Shown: positions 48,060 to 59,654 of the stretch, piece after piece | Position numbering within the stretch: the first letter of the stretch is position 1 | Layout: every line of letters starts with the position of its first letter | Assembly: GCF_932294415.1 (NCBI RefSeq) | Contig: NC_065535.1 | Location: 68,689,362 to 68,753,361 of the forward strand | Length of the DNA stretch: 64,000 bases | Origin: Quercus robur | Lineage: Eukaryota > Streptophyta > Magnoliopsida > Fagales > Fagaceae | Direction: 5' to 3' | Translations under genes and position numbers: made by a program | The notes under the pieces: generated by a model | The model's database searches: none | What the model was told of the DNA's origin: nothing | What the model saw: the letters and a program-made list of their open reading frames with translations, nothing else

Positions 48060-50225
48060 ATAAAACATGGCTAGTTACAGAACGAATTCAAGCTTTCAAA
48101 AGCCAATTTCAAGACAACCCAATTAGAAGAAACAAATGTTATTTATGAAAAGAAATTATAGAAATAGGAAACTATACTCAAAAAGTAGACTTAGCTGGTG
48201 GCATAAATTATTAGATCGTTACTTGAGAGTGAGATAGAGCCAGACGCGGCGGCAGCAATAAGCGGCACGGTGGAGTTGAGGAGCAACGGTGAGGAAGGAC
48301 TGATTCGGTTTTTATTTATTTTATTTGATGATTTGGGAATTAAGCGTAATTTAGCTTTTTAGGGTGTTTTGGCCAACAATTAGCATGTAAACCATATAAC
48401 CCTATGCCACCAACTATCTTCTTTTGTTTAGATTTTTTTTTTTTTTTTTTTTATATACTTTATTTCTTGATTGCTTTTTAATTTAAGCATCTTTTGTTTT
48501 TGTTTTTGTTTTTGTTTTTTTTTTTTTTTTTTGTCGTGCATAGTGTTCTTATGACATTTGTTTATTTTCCTTGTGAATTTTATAGAATTTCTAACGCTAT
48601 TGCTTATGAAACATTGATTTTGAATTATAACGCATGGCAAGTTTAATTTAGGCATATGTCTTTTTTTTTTTCTTTTTTAATTTACATATTCAAGTTATGA
48701 TTTCTCAAATTTAATTTTATATATGTTTAATTTAAAAAAAAAAAATTATTTGACCTTACAGTTCAACCGATAACCCACTAGTTGAACCAGTAATCTAGTG
48801 ACCCAACTCATAAACCGGGTCAATGTCTGGTCTAGGTTTAATAACTATACTTTCATGAAAAATATAAAAATTACAATTTTAAAATTAATTGATTTTTTCT
48901 TTTTTCCATATAAAACTTCTAAAAACATTTTCTAAATTAATATCCTTAGAGCATCTGATAACTTTTTCTCTCAATATTTTAAATTATCACTATATCTTAC
49001 CTTCGAAATTTTGAGCTAAAATGTTTCCGGCCCGTCCATGGCTATTGAATTGCCACCTACTATAGCTCGAAGAATGGCTCAGCGTCTAGGCCTTTTAGTG
49101 ATAAACAGTCTTTCGGCCTAGAATTCTAACATTCTAATTATTTCACAGGGTATGCTACTGAGAAGGACACACACAACCAGGCCCAAACCCAAGCCCCTCT
49201 TAGGCCCAACTTCAATTTCATTTCCATCGCGAACTCATAATGACACTCTCTCCGTCGTAACTTCCAGTTCCAGTTTTATAGACTGTGTCTGCGTTTGATC
49301 TAACTCACTAAAATTGAAAAGAAGAAGAAGAGGGTTTTGGGCCAAACTATCAAATCTCCAGCTGCAAAGTTTGGGCCTTGGAGTTTGGGGTTTGTTTGCT
49401 ATTCACATGTTGGAAATTTTGAGGATTTGGGGATGTAATTTTGAAGCATTTGTGGGCCATTGGATCTTTTTTATTTATTTATTCATATCTTAGTGAAAGA
49501 AGGCCCAAAATTACATAATAAGCAATAACTAGGATCAAAGTCTCAAAAAAAAAAAAAAAAAAAAACTAGGATCATACCACAATGTGATCATACCATAATG
49601 CGATTCACGGAATATATTTCACTTTGTTTAAAATTTCAATCACTTAAAATTAAAAAACATAAATAATTCTAATATAAATTAAAATTTAAAAAGAAAAAAC
49701 ATTAATAACTTATCAAAATAAACATAAAATATACAATATTCATCGCAAAATGTTATTTGAGAATAAAATTACCATCAAATGATATAAAGAAAAATTTAAT
49801 GTCCAAACAACTCATCAAGGTGGAATTTGCTTATTACTAAGATCCTATATGTAACTTACCAGAAAGATATCATGTCAGTTTTGATTTTCATTCTTTTTTT
49901 GCATATTAGTTAGTTATAACTTTTAACTTCTATGTAAATTTTTGTTTTAACACAATTGTTATCTTGAGATAAATCTATAGTCATCTCATCTTTACTACCG
50001 GTACTCATCCCATGCCTATTGCCATTGTTATCCTTTCTTCCATAAAAGCTTTTACAAAATCCAAAATTGAATAATCCTTTTTTTTTTTTTTTGGCCGTTG
50101 GACATCATCAATATTCCTAAAAGACCAAACTTTGGATGCTCCCACAAAAAGTCATACATGTGCAAATAGTAATGTGTAGTAGAAAGAGAACTCAACATAC
50201 AAACACAATTATGGCTTGTACAGAC
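47526..50225. other. AT-rich stretch with long homopolymers
   Basis: No gene recognised. Long A or T runs occur at 48025-48058, 48427-48452 and 48517-48532. About 48750-48850 has GTTCAACCGATAAC and AAACCGGGTCAATG motifs that look like one end of a further MITE. A 48-codon frame at 49149-49295 (MLLRRTHTTRPKPKPLL) is too short and lone to call a gene. Confidence 0.45.
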
Positions 50226-51752
50226 TGTTAAATATATTATTAGCAAAGCGATGTGTTATACCATATTGTATATACTAGAGTGAATGCAGAAGGAGAAGCA
50301 TAGAATAGACATCCATGGAGAAATCCCTTAAGGGCTACATCTTTATTGTATAAGTGTGTAATACAAAATCTGTGTTACAATGAACCCTAACATGAGTATA
50401 TATAGGCGACTAAACCCTAGACTACTAGTACAAGTAAGAGTGGGTTTGGGCCTATTATATTGGGCTAATATATCTAACATATCTCTAACACCCTCCCTCA
50501 AACTCATGGCGGAAGCTCGATGAAGACTTGAGGTTGGATAAGCATGAGAAGATCACTTGGAAATGCCTTGAAGAATGCCTTTGAAGAAACAATATTGAAT
50601 AATGTGCCAATTGACCAATTTCGGAGCTTCAAATGAAGAAATGGAGTCCAAAATCGGAATCTACGCGAAAAACTAAGTAAGATAGATCCTATTGAAAATT
50701 TTAACTTTTGGTCAAAGGTCAATGCAAAAAGTCAGAGTCAACGAAGGCAAAAGTCAACGATTAGTGCTCACGGGTTAGATCCAGGTGGTCCAGGTCGAGT
50801 CAGTCAGGGTCAACAGTCAACGAGGTGACGTGTTGTTAACGTGGCGAGCTGCGTGGCTGATAACGTAGCTAGGACTGACGTGGATCAAGTTGACGTGGCT
50901 TTTGCTAACATCATTAAATGACGTCAGCATGACATCATCGAAGATTTTCGACGTGTGGTTTGCGCATGTGAAGTTCCTTGGCATGTGGAGTAGAAGCTAG
51001 AAATCCTGGATGCGGGTTAGGGCGTGTGTAAGGTCATAGAGGGTCAGATTCTTAAGCTGGGTAGATCGGCGGACGACAAGGCCTTCATGGCGGCGTGTAT
51101 GCCCAGAAGACGATTTAGGAGTCAGGAATCTATGGCGGCACGTGGGAGATTTTCCGTAGACAATCGTGGCGCGTGGAGGCGTGTGGAAAGGCTTTAAGTA
51201 ACCGGATTTCTAAGTTTTCCTTACGGGAGGCCGAGGAGCACGCCTGTGGGGTTGGTTTCGTCAGGTGTGCTCAATTTGCACATATGTGAATAGTGAGTGG
51301 CATGGCTTGCTTGAGAGATTAAAGACCTAGCGGTGAGGAAGCAACAGAGTTTCCATGGGAGATGTGTGATGCTGTAGGCCCAGATCTAAAAAAAGGTGTG
51401 GGCACTGTTGTGGATCTGTGTTGCGCGTATAGGAATCTTGTTTGCTGTGTAGAGATGTTTGTTTGATGCCAAGAACGAAGTTTAGCTCTGATACCATGAT
51501 AAATATATTATTAGCAAAGCGATATGTTATACTATGTTGAATATGTTAGAGTGGATGCGGAAGGGGAAGCATAGAATAGACATCCGCGGAGAAATCCCTT
51601 AAGGGCTACATCTTTATTGCATAAGAGTGTAATACAAAACCTGTGTTACAATGAACCCTAACATAAGTATATATAGACGACTAAACCCTATACTACTAAT
51701 ACAAGTAAGAGTGGGCTTGGGCCTATTACATTGGGCTAATATATCTCTAACA
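50226..51752 (-). mobile_element. Short non-coding LTR retroelement (TRIM), 1.5 kb
   Basis: Two direct repeats, 50226-50490 (265 bp) and 51497-51752 (256 bp), begin TGWTAAATATATTATTAGC and end ATATCTCTAACA. Next to the right copy the minus strand reads TGGTATCAGAGC, the primer-binding site for initiator tRNA-Met, so the element points to the minus strand and the right copy is its 5' LTR. A purine tract (GAGTTTGAGGGAGGG) precedes the left (3') LTR. The roughly 1-kb interior has no gag or pol. Structure looks complete for a TRIM; it depends on other elements' proteins. The LTRs differ at a modest number of places, suggesting moderate age. Confidence 0.85.
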
Positions 51753-51906
51753 AGGACTACTAAATAGTTAGGATCAAGGGCAAGTTTTGAAATCTTAGTA
51801 GATCCAAGCAAGGTTCTTCTATCCTAAATTTGAAAGGTAAAAATATATCATTTTACCTCCAATCTCCAAATTGTTTTACATTTTTCTTCTAGTATGATAG
51901 ATTAAT

Positions 51907-52025
51907 AAGTATATATATATGTGTGAAACTCCCTCTTAGAGACTTGAACTTCGACTTTTGCCCCTTTCACCACATAAATATTTATACTTGTGGAGTGACT
52001 ACTGCATCAAGGGTGCGCGGCGGTA
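51907..52025 (-). repeat. tRNA-derived SINE, third copy
   Basis: Reverse complement of the family seen at 11617-11885: GTGTGAAACTCCCTC, the B-box complement GAGACTTGAAC, TTGTGGAGTGAC and AAGGGTGCGCGGCGGT. More diverged than the palindromic pair. Confidence 0.7.
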
Positions 52026-52079
52026 AATAATAAAGGGTTAAAAGTATACTTTAATATATTTTTAAATAATTTTTATGAC

Positions 52080-52236
52080 ATTACAACTTTTTTTAAAAGA
52101 AAAAGTTAACAGATGTTTTAAAGACATTAGTTTATGAAATATTTTTAGAAAATTTTTATAGGAAGAGAAAAAAGAAAATTACTTGTTTTTTTTCTTTACA
52201 ACTTTTTATATATTCTATAAAAGTGTTATTAAAACT
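52080..52236. repeat. Diverged MITE fragment related to 529-715
   Basis: Shares AAAATTTTTATRGGAA near the left and CTATAAAAGTGTTATTAAAAC near the right with the interior of the first Mutator MITE of the window. The terminal parts are gone. Confidence 0.4.
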
Positions 52237-52237
52237 T

Positions 52238-53365
52238 TGGGCAAATTACTACTTACCTGTTCATCAAAAAATTACAACTTACCCACCTGTAATTTGACTG
52301 AAATTTATGTTACTTGTGATTTGAAAGTTGATATTTTAACTACTTGAGATTAGCTTAGTTAAAGTTTTGTAACCCACATCTGTTAAAAATATGGCTAAAT
52401 ATGTAATTTTATTCTACTTTTATGTCTCTCTCCTCTCAAAACATAAAACACATACAAAAACAAGAAAAAACAAGATCAAGAAAAATGAGGATTTTATACT
52501 TAAGTTGTCTGTTATTGAAATTGCAAATAAAAAAGGGAGGGTTATAAACAAGACAATTTTGTTCTTTGTTAATTGTAGGCCATCCACATTTGCACAAGCT
52601 GCGAAACATAGGAAGTTAGCAGCTGCCAAGGAGAAGGAACTTGCAAACTGTGAGGCTATTTGCAACTCCACTCATCCACTTATATTTACTCATTCAACAT
52701 TTTTAAAATTATCTTGAATCTAATTTCTTGAATGATAAATTGGGCTTTTCAGGTATTTTGAAGACCTATTTGACTAATCAATGATTAGTAATAATTTGTC
52801 TACAATTGAGGAACTTAACACGATATTAGTTTTCAGGTTGGGTAAGTTTTAAAAGCTGTATTGTGGATCCATATAGACTATTCAAGGGTGAAGTTGATTG
52901 GCAAAGAGAATAGAGATTAATTATTAGAGTGAAATAGGTCATTTTTTTTAGGTGGTGGATAAACAATTTAAATGAAGTATAAGAGTTGGAGAGCTGGCCT
53001 GAATTGATGTCATTTGTGCTGTTGCAATTCAAAGTAGAGAAAAGAAAGCAAAGTCTTTTATTTAGAAGAATCCACGTCTTTTGGACTCTACTTTTTGTCT
53101 ATTTTGTTGTAAGGATCTCCTATGAAGAAAGCCTCGACATCGCAAGGAATACTAGTTAAGCATGTTTCTTAATAAGTATAAAAACACCCCCCCCCCCCCC
53201 CTTTAATCTTGTTTTGTCTTGTTTTTGTATGTGTTTTTATTTTGAGAAGAGAGAGACATAAAAGTGGATCAATATTATATATTTAGCCAAATTTTTAATA
53301 GGGGTGGGTTACAAAATTCTAACTGAGTTAACCTCAGGTGGGTAAAGTGTCAAATTTCAATTATA
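52238..53365 (+). mobile_element. Pack-MULE carrying a GET1 fragment
   Basis: The left arm (TTTTGTAACCCACATCTGTT, ATGGCTAAATATGTAAT, ATGTCTCTCTCCTCTCAAAA, ACACATACAAAAACAAGA) is matched in reverse complement by 53195-53340. Arms are about 200 bp. The outer left end (AATTACAACTTACCCACCTGT) resembles the terminus of the MULE at 53935 (ATTACACATTACCCACCTGT), so the two seem to belong to related Mutator families. The right end lacks the last part of the arm and no target duplication was found. Confidence 0.62.
52579..52649 (+). pseudogene. Captured GET1 (WRB-like) exon
   Basis: Between an acceptor (TTAATTGTAG) and a donor (GTGAGG) the frame reads PSTFAQAAKHRKLAAAKEKE and LANC. This is the coiled-coil stretch of plant GET1, the ER receptor subunit that takes tail-anchored proteins from GET3 (family form PSTFAQAAKLRR.A..KEKELA). 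Only this one internal exon is clear; the flanking sequence may be GET1 intron. It sits between MULE-type inverted repeats, so it is a captured fragment. Confidence 0.7.
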
Positions 53366-53925
53366 ATTCAATATTCTTTCACCACGTGTCCATCTAAGTT
53401 TTGAAATTTTGTGGCAAATAAATTATTGGATGCAAAAATTGAAGAGTCTAAAACTAATTAAATTCTAAATCATATATAATATACACATATATAATGAGAA
53501 ACTATTACATATATTAGAAATGTATAATTGTTTTTAATTGTACTGTGTATATAGATAGGGCTACACACTAATTAAAATAATTACCAAAAAACGGATGATA
53601 ATAATTTAGAGTTGCTACATTTTCCAATTTGAGAAATACCTAGATGTGATGAGAATTAAAAAAAAAAAAAAAAAAAAAATGATCGCATAATTTCAAAATG
53701 GAACCTATGGATTTTTTATTCAATCATCAAAGACTTTATCGATTTAGCTAACTGAAACTCACATGGTTAATACAATTAGAAAGACCAATAAATTGTCAAA
53801 ATTGCCCCCCCCCCCCCCCCCCCAAAAAAAAAAAAAAATAGCATGGAGCCGCCATGGGATCCAAACGCATAAAAAAAAAAGATTTGGAGAAGCTTCTACT
53901 AAAAAAAAATTATTAGAGAAAAAGA
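53366..53925. other. AT-rich spacer with C and A homopolymers
   Basis: Holds an A run at 53660-53679 and a C18 run followed by A15 at 53805-53838. No gene seen. Confidence 0.6.
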
Positions 53926-53934
53926 AAAGAAAAA

Positions 53935-54684
53935 GGGATAATTACACATTACCCACCTGTGGTTTACCTCTAATTCTAAGTGCCTACCCGTGGTTTGAAT
54001 TTTGACATTTTGCCCACCTGTGATTATCTCCGTCTATGTGCCGTGTGCCCACCTCTCCCTCACCGTTATTCTAACATAGGAAATAGATTAAAGGTCACTC
54101 CCATCCAGATCAAAACAGTCTCTTTTCCAAAAACTACTCAGTCACTCTCATCCCGCTTACTCACCAAAAATCACTCAGTGTCACTCCCAAAAATCACTCA
54201 AAATCACTCACTCACTCCCCCTTCACCGTTAACGTAAGAAATAGTTGAAAAGTCACTCCCATTTCCCATTCGTTCACTCTTGCTCACCAAAAATCACTGA
54301 GTGTCACTCCCAAGAATCACTCAAAATCACTCACTCACTCACTCACTCCCATCGTTCGTGCAAACCGAACCGACGAAGACGGCTTCTCCGTTCAGCTGTG
54401 GCAGGAAGACTCACTCCTGGGTATCGCGCTTCGCTTCACTTGACTGGGATTTGAAAGCTTGAGGTCATGCATGCAAACCAATTTGAGGAGGATCAAGATT
54501 ATTGCCTCTGTTCTGTTCAGTCGTTGCAGGTAGATTAGGATTTTGCGTTTTAATCTTTGAAATCTAGGGTTCTAAATTGGGTCTTAAAATGCCGGTGGAT
54601 TTTAAAATGCCGGTGGTGGGTTTTAAAATGCCGGTGCCGGTGGTGGGTTTTAAAATGCCGGTGCCGGTGGTGGGTTTTAAAAAT
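53935..54684 (+). repeat. Left terminal inverted repeat of the MULE
   Basis: About 750 bp, roughly 130 bp longer than the right TIR. A block containing CTCACCAAAAATCACTCAGT and CTCAAAATCACTCACTCACT occurs twice here (near 54168-54225 and 54284-54345) but once on the right. The inner edge has three or four units of TTTTAAAATGCCGGTG and GCCGGTGGTGGG. Confidence 0.85.
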
Positions 54685-55424
54685 CCTTTTTTTTTTTTTT
54701 TACAGAGTCGGAGAAATTTCCAGCTGAAACCCAATTTTGTTTTTACAGTTGCTCCTCATTTTTGTATGTTGTAGGCTTTGATGATTGTTCTATTTAGTAT
54801 TACCCGCCTCTCCCTCACCCGATCATGCTCATGATTGTTCTGTTGTAGGCTTTCTCTCTGCCGTGATTTGTATTGTTTAATTGTTTTTGTGGAATGTTAC
54901 CAAATTGAAATCAGTTTGATCATTGGTTACTGCTTCTGTCAATTTGAAATCAGTTTGATTTACTGCTTCTGTTACCAAATTGATCATTGGTTCTGATTTT
55001 CAGATTAATTAGAATGTTACTGGTTGAGTCTATTGTGGACAGCATGTTATAGTTAGTGTCTAATAGACCAGTGAACTAATTATGAATTTGACCAGTGAAC
55101 TAATGGACCAGTGAACTAAAAACCCTCCATTCCCTTTAAAAGTTGAATAATGCTCATGATTTTATTGAAATAATTATTCAGTCAATTATGATATAAGCTG
55201 GATGGTTATATATGCATTTTTAAAATAAGTCCAACTGCATTTTAAGTTCTCTTGTTTGCTCAATTCTGTTTTGAAATAAGTTTGTGATAATAATCGACCA
55301 GTTAACTAATGGTGCTGCTCTTATTACTACTCTTATCCATATAGGTATTGAGTCTTTATTAACAATAGAACTAGATGCCTCATTTTTATATGTTGTGTTT
55401 TATTCTGTTGTGTTTTACATGCAG

Positions 55425-58400
55425 ATGGCTGACTTAGTATTCAATTTTGAGATTCATCATGGTGGGCAGTTTGTGTGGAACCCAGATTTGGTATATTTAG
55501 GAGGTAGTACTTCTTTTGTTGATAATGTTGACCCAGATAGACTTAGTTATTTTGAAATACAAGATATTTGTTGTGATGTGGGGGCACCTAGTACAAGTAG
55601 ATATCATTATCTTATTCCTGGAGGTAATTTGGAGTAAGGGTTAAGGCTTATAAATGAAGATGATGATGTTGTTTATATGTGTGAGATCCATGTTGCATGG
55701 CCTACAGATAAGATAACACTATATGTTGAGGGTGGTGAGGAGCCACTTGCTGTTGAACAACCATTTGGTAATGAGGAAGTAGCAAATGATGATGATGATG
55801 TGCATGAGGTGGGTGAGAGTGATGATGATGTGCATGAGGTGCATGAGGGAGGTAATGTGGATGCTGAAGGAGGTGATATTGATTGGTTAGAGGAAGGGTT
55901 TGAGGGGCCAGATTTTGATGATGATGTTTTTGGAAATGTAGATGATGGGTCATCTACACGTGCAGCCTCACATAGGCCCTCTGAAGGAGATGATTGGCCA
56001 TCTACACATGCAGCCCCACATAGGCCCTCTGAAGGAGATGATGGGCCATCTACCCATGAGGATGTACATATGTATGCAGCCCCACATAGGAATACTGCAG
56101 CTGACAATGACCCACCTCTTGAAGAGGGTGAATGGATTGACCCACCTCTTGAAGATGACATGGAAAGTCTAGTAGGGTCTGATGATGATCAGCCAGCACC
56201 AGCTGTAAAAGAACCTGAGTTTAATGTCCAAACTGACATGAGAAAGCCAGAGTTAAGGAAAGGAATGAAGTTTCCAAACTCTAAAGTATTTAGGGAGGCA
56301 TTGAGGGAATATGCGATAAAGAAGCCAGTAAATATCAAGTTCAAGCTGAATGAGAAGAAGAAGATATCAGTTTATTGTATCAATAAATGTGGATGGAGGT
56401 GTTATGCATCTCAACTACCTGAAGAGTTGACATTCCAAATAAAAACATTCAATCCGGAGTGCACTTGCCCTAGATCCTTCAAACACAGCCAAGTGACTTC
56501 AACTTATGTTGCAAAGAAGTTTATGCAGGAGTTTGACAAAAACCCCAATTGGAAAGTGGCTGGTGTTCAACATCATGTGAAGCAAGCACTTGAAGTTGAC
56601 ATAAGTTACAGTCAAGTGTATAGGGCAAAAAGGAAAGCTACTGACTTGGTTACTAGGGATGAACAGCTGCAATATGGGAAACTTAGGGATTATGCAGAGA
56701 TGATAAGATTGACTGATAAAGGAAGTAGGGTTATTTTGCAAACTGAAATGGAAGATGAAAATGCACAGCCGAAATTTAAGAGAATGTATATTAGGTATAA
56801 TGCACAAAAATTTGGGTTTTTGGGAGGTTGTAGACCAATTATTGGTTTAGATGGGTGCCACTTGAAAGGCAGATTTGGGGGGCAAATACTTTCTGCCATA
56901 GCTAGAGATGCAAATGACAATATTTTCCCAGTTGCATTTGCTGTTGTTGAGCAAGAAAACAAAGATTCATGGGTATGGTTTCTGCAGCAGTTTTCAGATG
57001 ACATTGGGGATCCACAGCAACTTAATCTGGTCTTCATCAGTGACAGACAAAAGGTATGACCTACGATTGTACTAACATATTTAGTAGACATTTTTAAAGT
57101 TCAATAATAATTGAGATGCTGTTTTGTAACAAAGATGCTGTTATGTAACAATTGTACTAACATATTTAGTAGACATTTTTAAAGTTCAATAATAATTGAG
57201 ATGCTGTTTTGTAACAAAGATGCTGTTTTGTAACAAAGATGCTGTTTTGTAACAATTGTACTAACATATTTAGTAGACATTTTTAAAGTTCAATAATAAT
57301 TGAGATGCTGTTTTGTAACAAAGATGCTGTTTTGTAACAATTGTACTAACATATTTACTTGTTCTGTTTTGTAACTTGTATAAGGGCCTTATACCTGCAA
57401 TTGAGATGCTGTTCCCAACTTGTGAGCATAGATATTGTGTGAAGCATATCTATAATAATTTCAAAGTGGATCATAAGGGCTTGGAGTTGAAGGATGCACT
57501 GTGGAGATGTGCTGGAGCCACAACAGTGAGGGAGTTTGAAAGAAGAATGCAGGAAATGAAGGATTTGGATGTCAAGGCATGGGAGTATCTTGCTGACATC
57601 AACCCTGCACAATGGTCTAAGTCTCATTTTAGTAGTAGAGCTTTGTGTGATTGTTTAGCTAATAACTTGAGTGAGTCTTTTAATGCCATGATTTTAGAAG
57701 CTAGGGATAAGCCAATTTTAGCAATGTTGGAGTGGATTAGAGTTAGGCTCATGACCAAACAATACAAAAAGATGAGAGGTATAACAAAATACACTGGAAA
57801 AGTTTGTCCTAATATTCAAGACAAATTAGAGAAGTTAAAACATGAATCTATACCTTTCAGTGCTACTCCAGCAGGCAGCTTCATGTATGAGGTTGATAAT
57901 GGTCATGAGAGACATGTGGTTGACTTGGCTAAGAAAGCATGCAACTGTAGGATTTGGGATTTGACAGGACTTCCCTGCAAACATGGGATCTCTGCTATTG
58001 TTAAGAACCTGGAGAAAGTGGAGGACTATGTGCATCCTTGTTACTTAAAAGAGACATTTGCTGAAACATACAAAGAGATAATACAGCCAATGCCTGGCCA
58101 GTCTGAGTGGGTTAAGACTAACCAACCTGCTCCTGTTGCTCCTCATGTGTATAAACCACCTGGCAGACCACCAAAGCAAAGAAAAAGAGATCCTGAAGAG
58201 CTAAGGAACCCTTATAGAGTTTCTAGGATGAACAAGACAATCAAGTGTGGGAAGTGCAAGAAAGAAGGACATAATGCAAGAGGGTGCAAGGCAGGCATAA
58301 CTGGTGAAACTCCATGGCAGAGAAGAGATAGACTTGCTAAATCAGCAGCTGTAAGTATTTCCATGCTTTGAACTATATTCATTTCCTCAAGTATTTCGTG

Positions 58401-58893
58401 TGTGTAACTTGTACTACCCTCTTTGTAGGCACAAGACAGTAAATCTACAAAAACAAAGCAGACTGCAACACCTCAAACTGCATCTCAGCCACCAAGTGCT
58501 AGATCTCAGAGTGCATACAGAGCTTTTGGTCAAACTGCATCTCAACCTGCACCAAACAATAGATCTGAGGCTGCAACTCAACCTGCAACTAGATCTAAGG
58601 CTAACTGGTTCTCTTCATCTTCACAACCAAGCTTCCATACCCCTAGAAAGACATGGGATTCTTTACCATCTCAGGCACTTCTGGCTTGTTCTATTTTGTT
58701 TATTTTTTTCCTCTTACTTGCTATTGTTGGATCATCTTGCTAATTGTTGGATCACTTTGCTAACTGTTGGATTTTGGTTATGCAGCCAAGTGCATCTGCT
58801 AGGGGGTTTAAAGGCAGAAAGTTTCAACCAGTTGGTGGAAATGGCAAGAATGCAGCTGGCAAGGGCAAAAATGCAGCTGGCAAGGGCACCTAA
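55425..58893 (+). CDS. MULE transposase (MURA/MuDR family), one in-frame stop
   Basis: Proposed exons: 55425-57053, 57385-58350, 58429-58674, 58786-58893 (about 980 codons). The first two introns are GT-AG; the third would be GC-AG and is less sure. The start MADLVFNFEIHHGG follows an acceptor-like TTACATGCAG, so a 5' leader intron is likely. Domain order: N-terminal MuDR region with an acidic repeat (HRPSEGDD units, about 175-215), MULE transposase domain with IIGLDGCHLKG (first Asp) and NLVFISDRQKG (second Asp), SWIM zinc finger (CNCRIWDLTGLPCKHG), CCHC knuckle (CGKCKKEGHNARGC), and a Gln/Ser/Gly-rich tail. Oddity: a TAA at 55635-55637 interrupts PGGNLE/GLRLI, where the frame otherwise continues; an internal start at 55677 would lose 84 residues. 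Confidence 0.88.
57064..57360 (+). repeat. Tandem repeat inside transposase intron 1
   Basis: A unit of about 85-103 bp (TTGTACTAACATATTTAGTA, TTTTTAAAGTTCAATAATAA, TTGAGATGCTGTTTTGTAAC) occurs three times and a fourth time in part. Copies are nearly identical, so the expansion is recent. Confidence 0.9.
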
Positions 58894-59654
58894 AGTAGTA
58901 AATGACAACTTGGAAGATGTTAAAGTTTCAACAACTTTTTTGTTATAGTTCACTTGTTTAATGTATAGGTCAAGTGTCAAAAACAATATTGGCAATTTCG
59001 GTTGGAAATATGTATGTCTGAGCACTAGTGGACTAGTTGGTGGGTTTTAATTGGAAGATGTGTAAAGTCACAGGATGTGCCAAAAACAATGTTGGCAATT
59101 TTGTATGCATGTGACATAAAACTTTGTTAATGTCTCCACTTTTATTTTGTAAAGTCACTGAATAGGTTGCTCTTCTTTTATTTTGTGAAGTCACAGGATG
59201 TGCTCAATGACTCTTCACTTTTATTAATGTTAATGTGCATTGAAATAGGATAAAGTATTTTGTTGTGTTGTGCTTGTCTTGTGCTTTTGGTGGACTTTGT
59301 TTTTCTTATCTTGTTCTTTTGGTGGATTTACACAGGTGTATGTATTCACACAACAAATCATGTGTCTGTGTAAAACATGTTCCATTTATAGGCAGGTGTG
59401 CAACAAATCATGTATATGTGTAAAACATGTTCCATTTATAGGCATGTGTGCATTGACACAGGTGTATATATTGAACCAACATGTTCCATTCAAGTTATTA
59501 TGTTATTAACATTTCCACATAACATTTTGTGCCAATATATATCAATCACAGGATGAAGTAAAAAGGAATAAAAAAATTATACTAAACAATATTTGCACAA
59601 AAACAACACTTTCCATTTCAATTACCCAATAACATTTCAACATCCCACCAAGCA

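Noticed and set aside
49149-49295. 48-codon frame MLLRRTHTTRPKPKPLL... with a transit-peptide look
   Set aside because: Too short, no continuing exon found, no similarity recognised.
55673-56161. 162-codon Ser/Pro-rich frame on the minus strand
   Set aside because: It is the antisense shadow of the acidic, repeat-rich N-terminal part of the MULE transposase.
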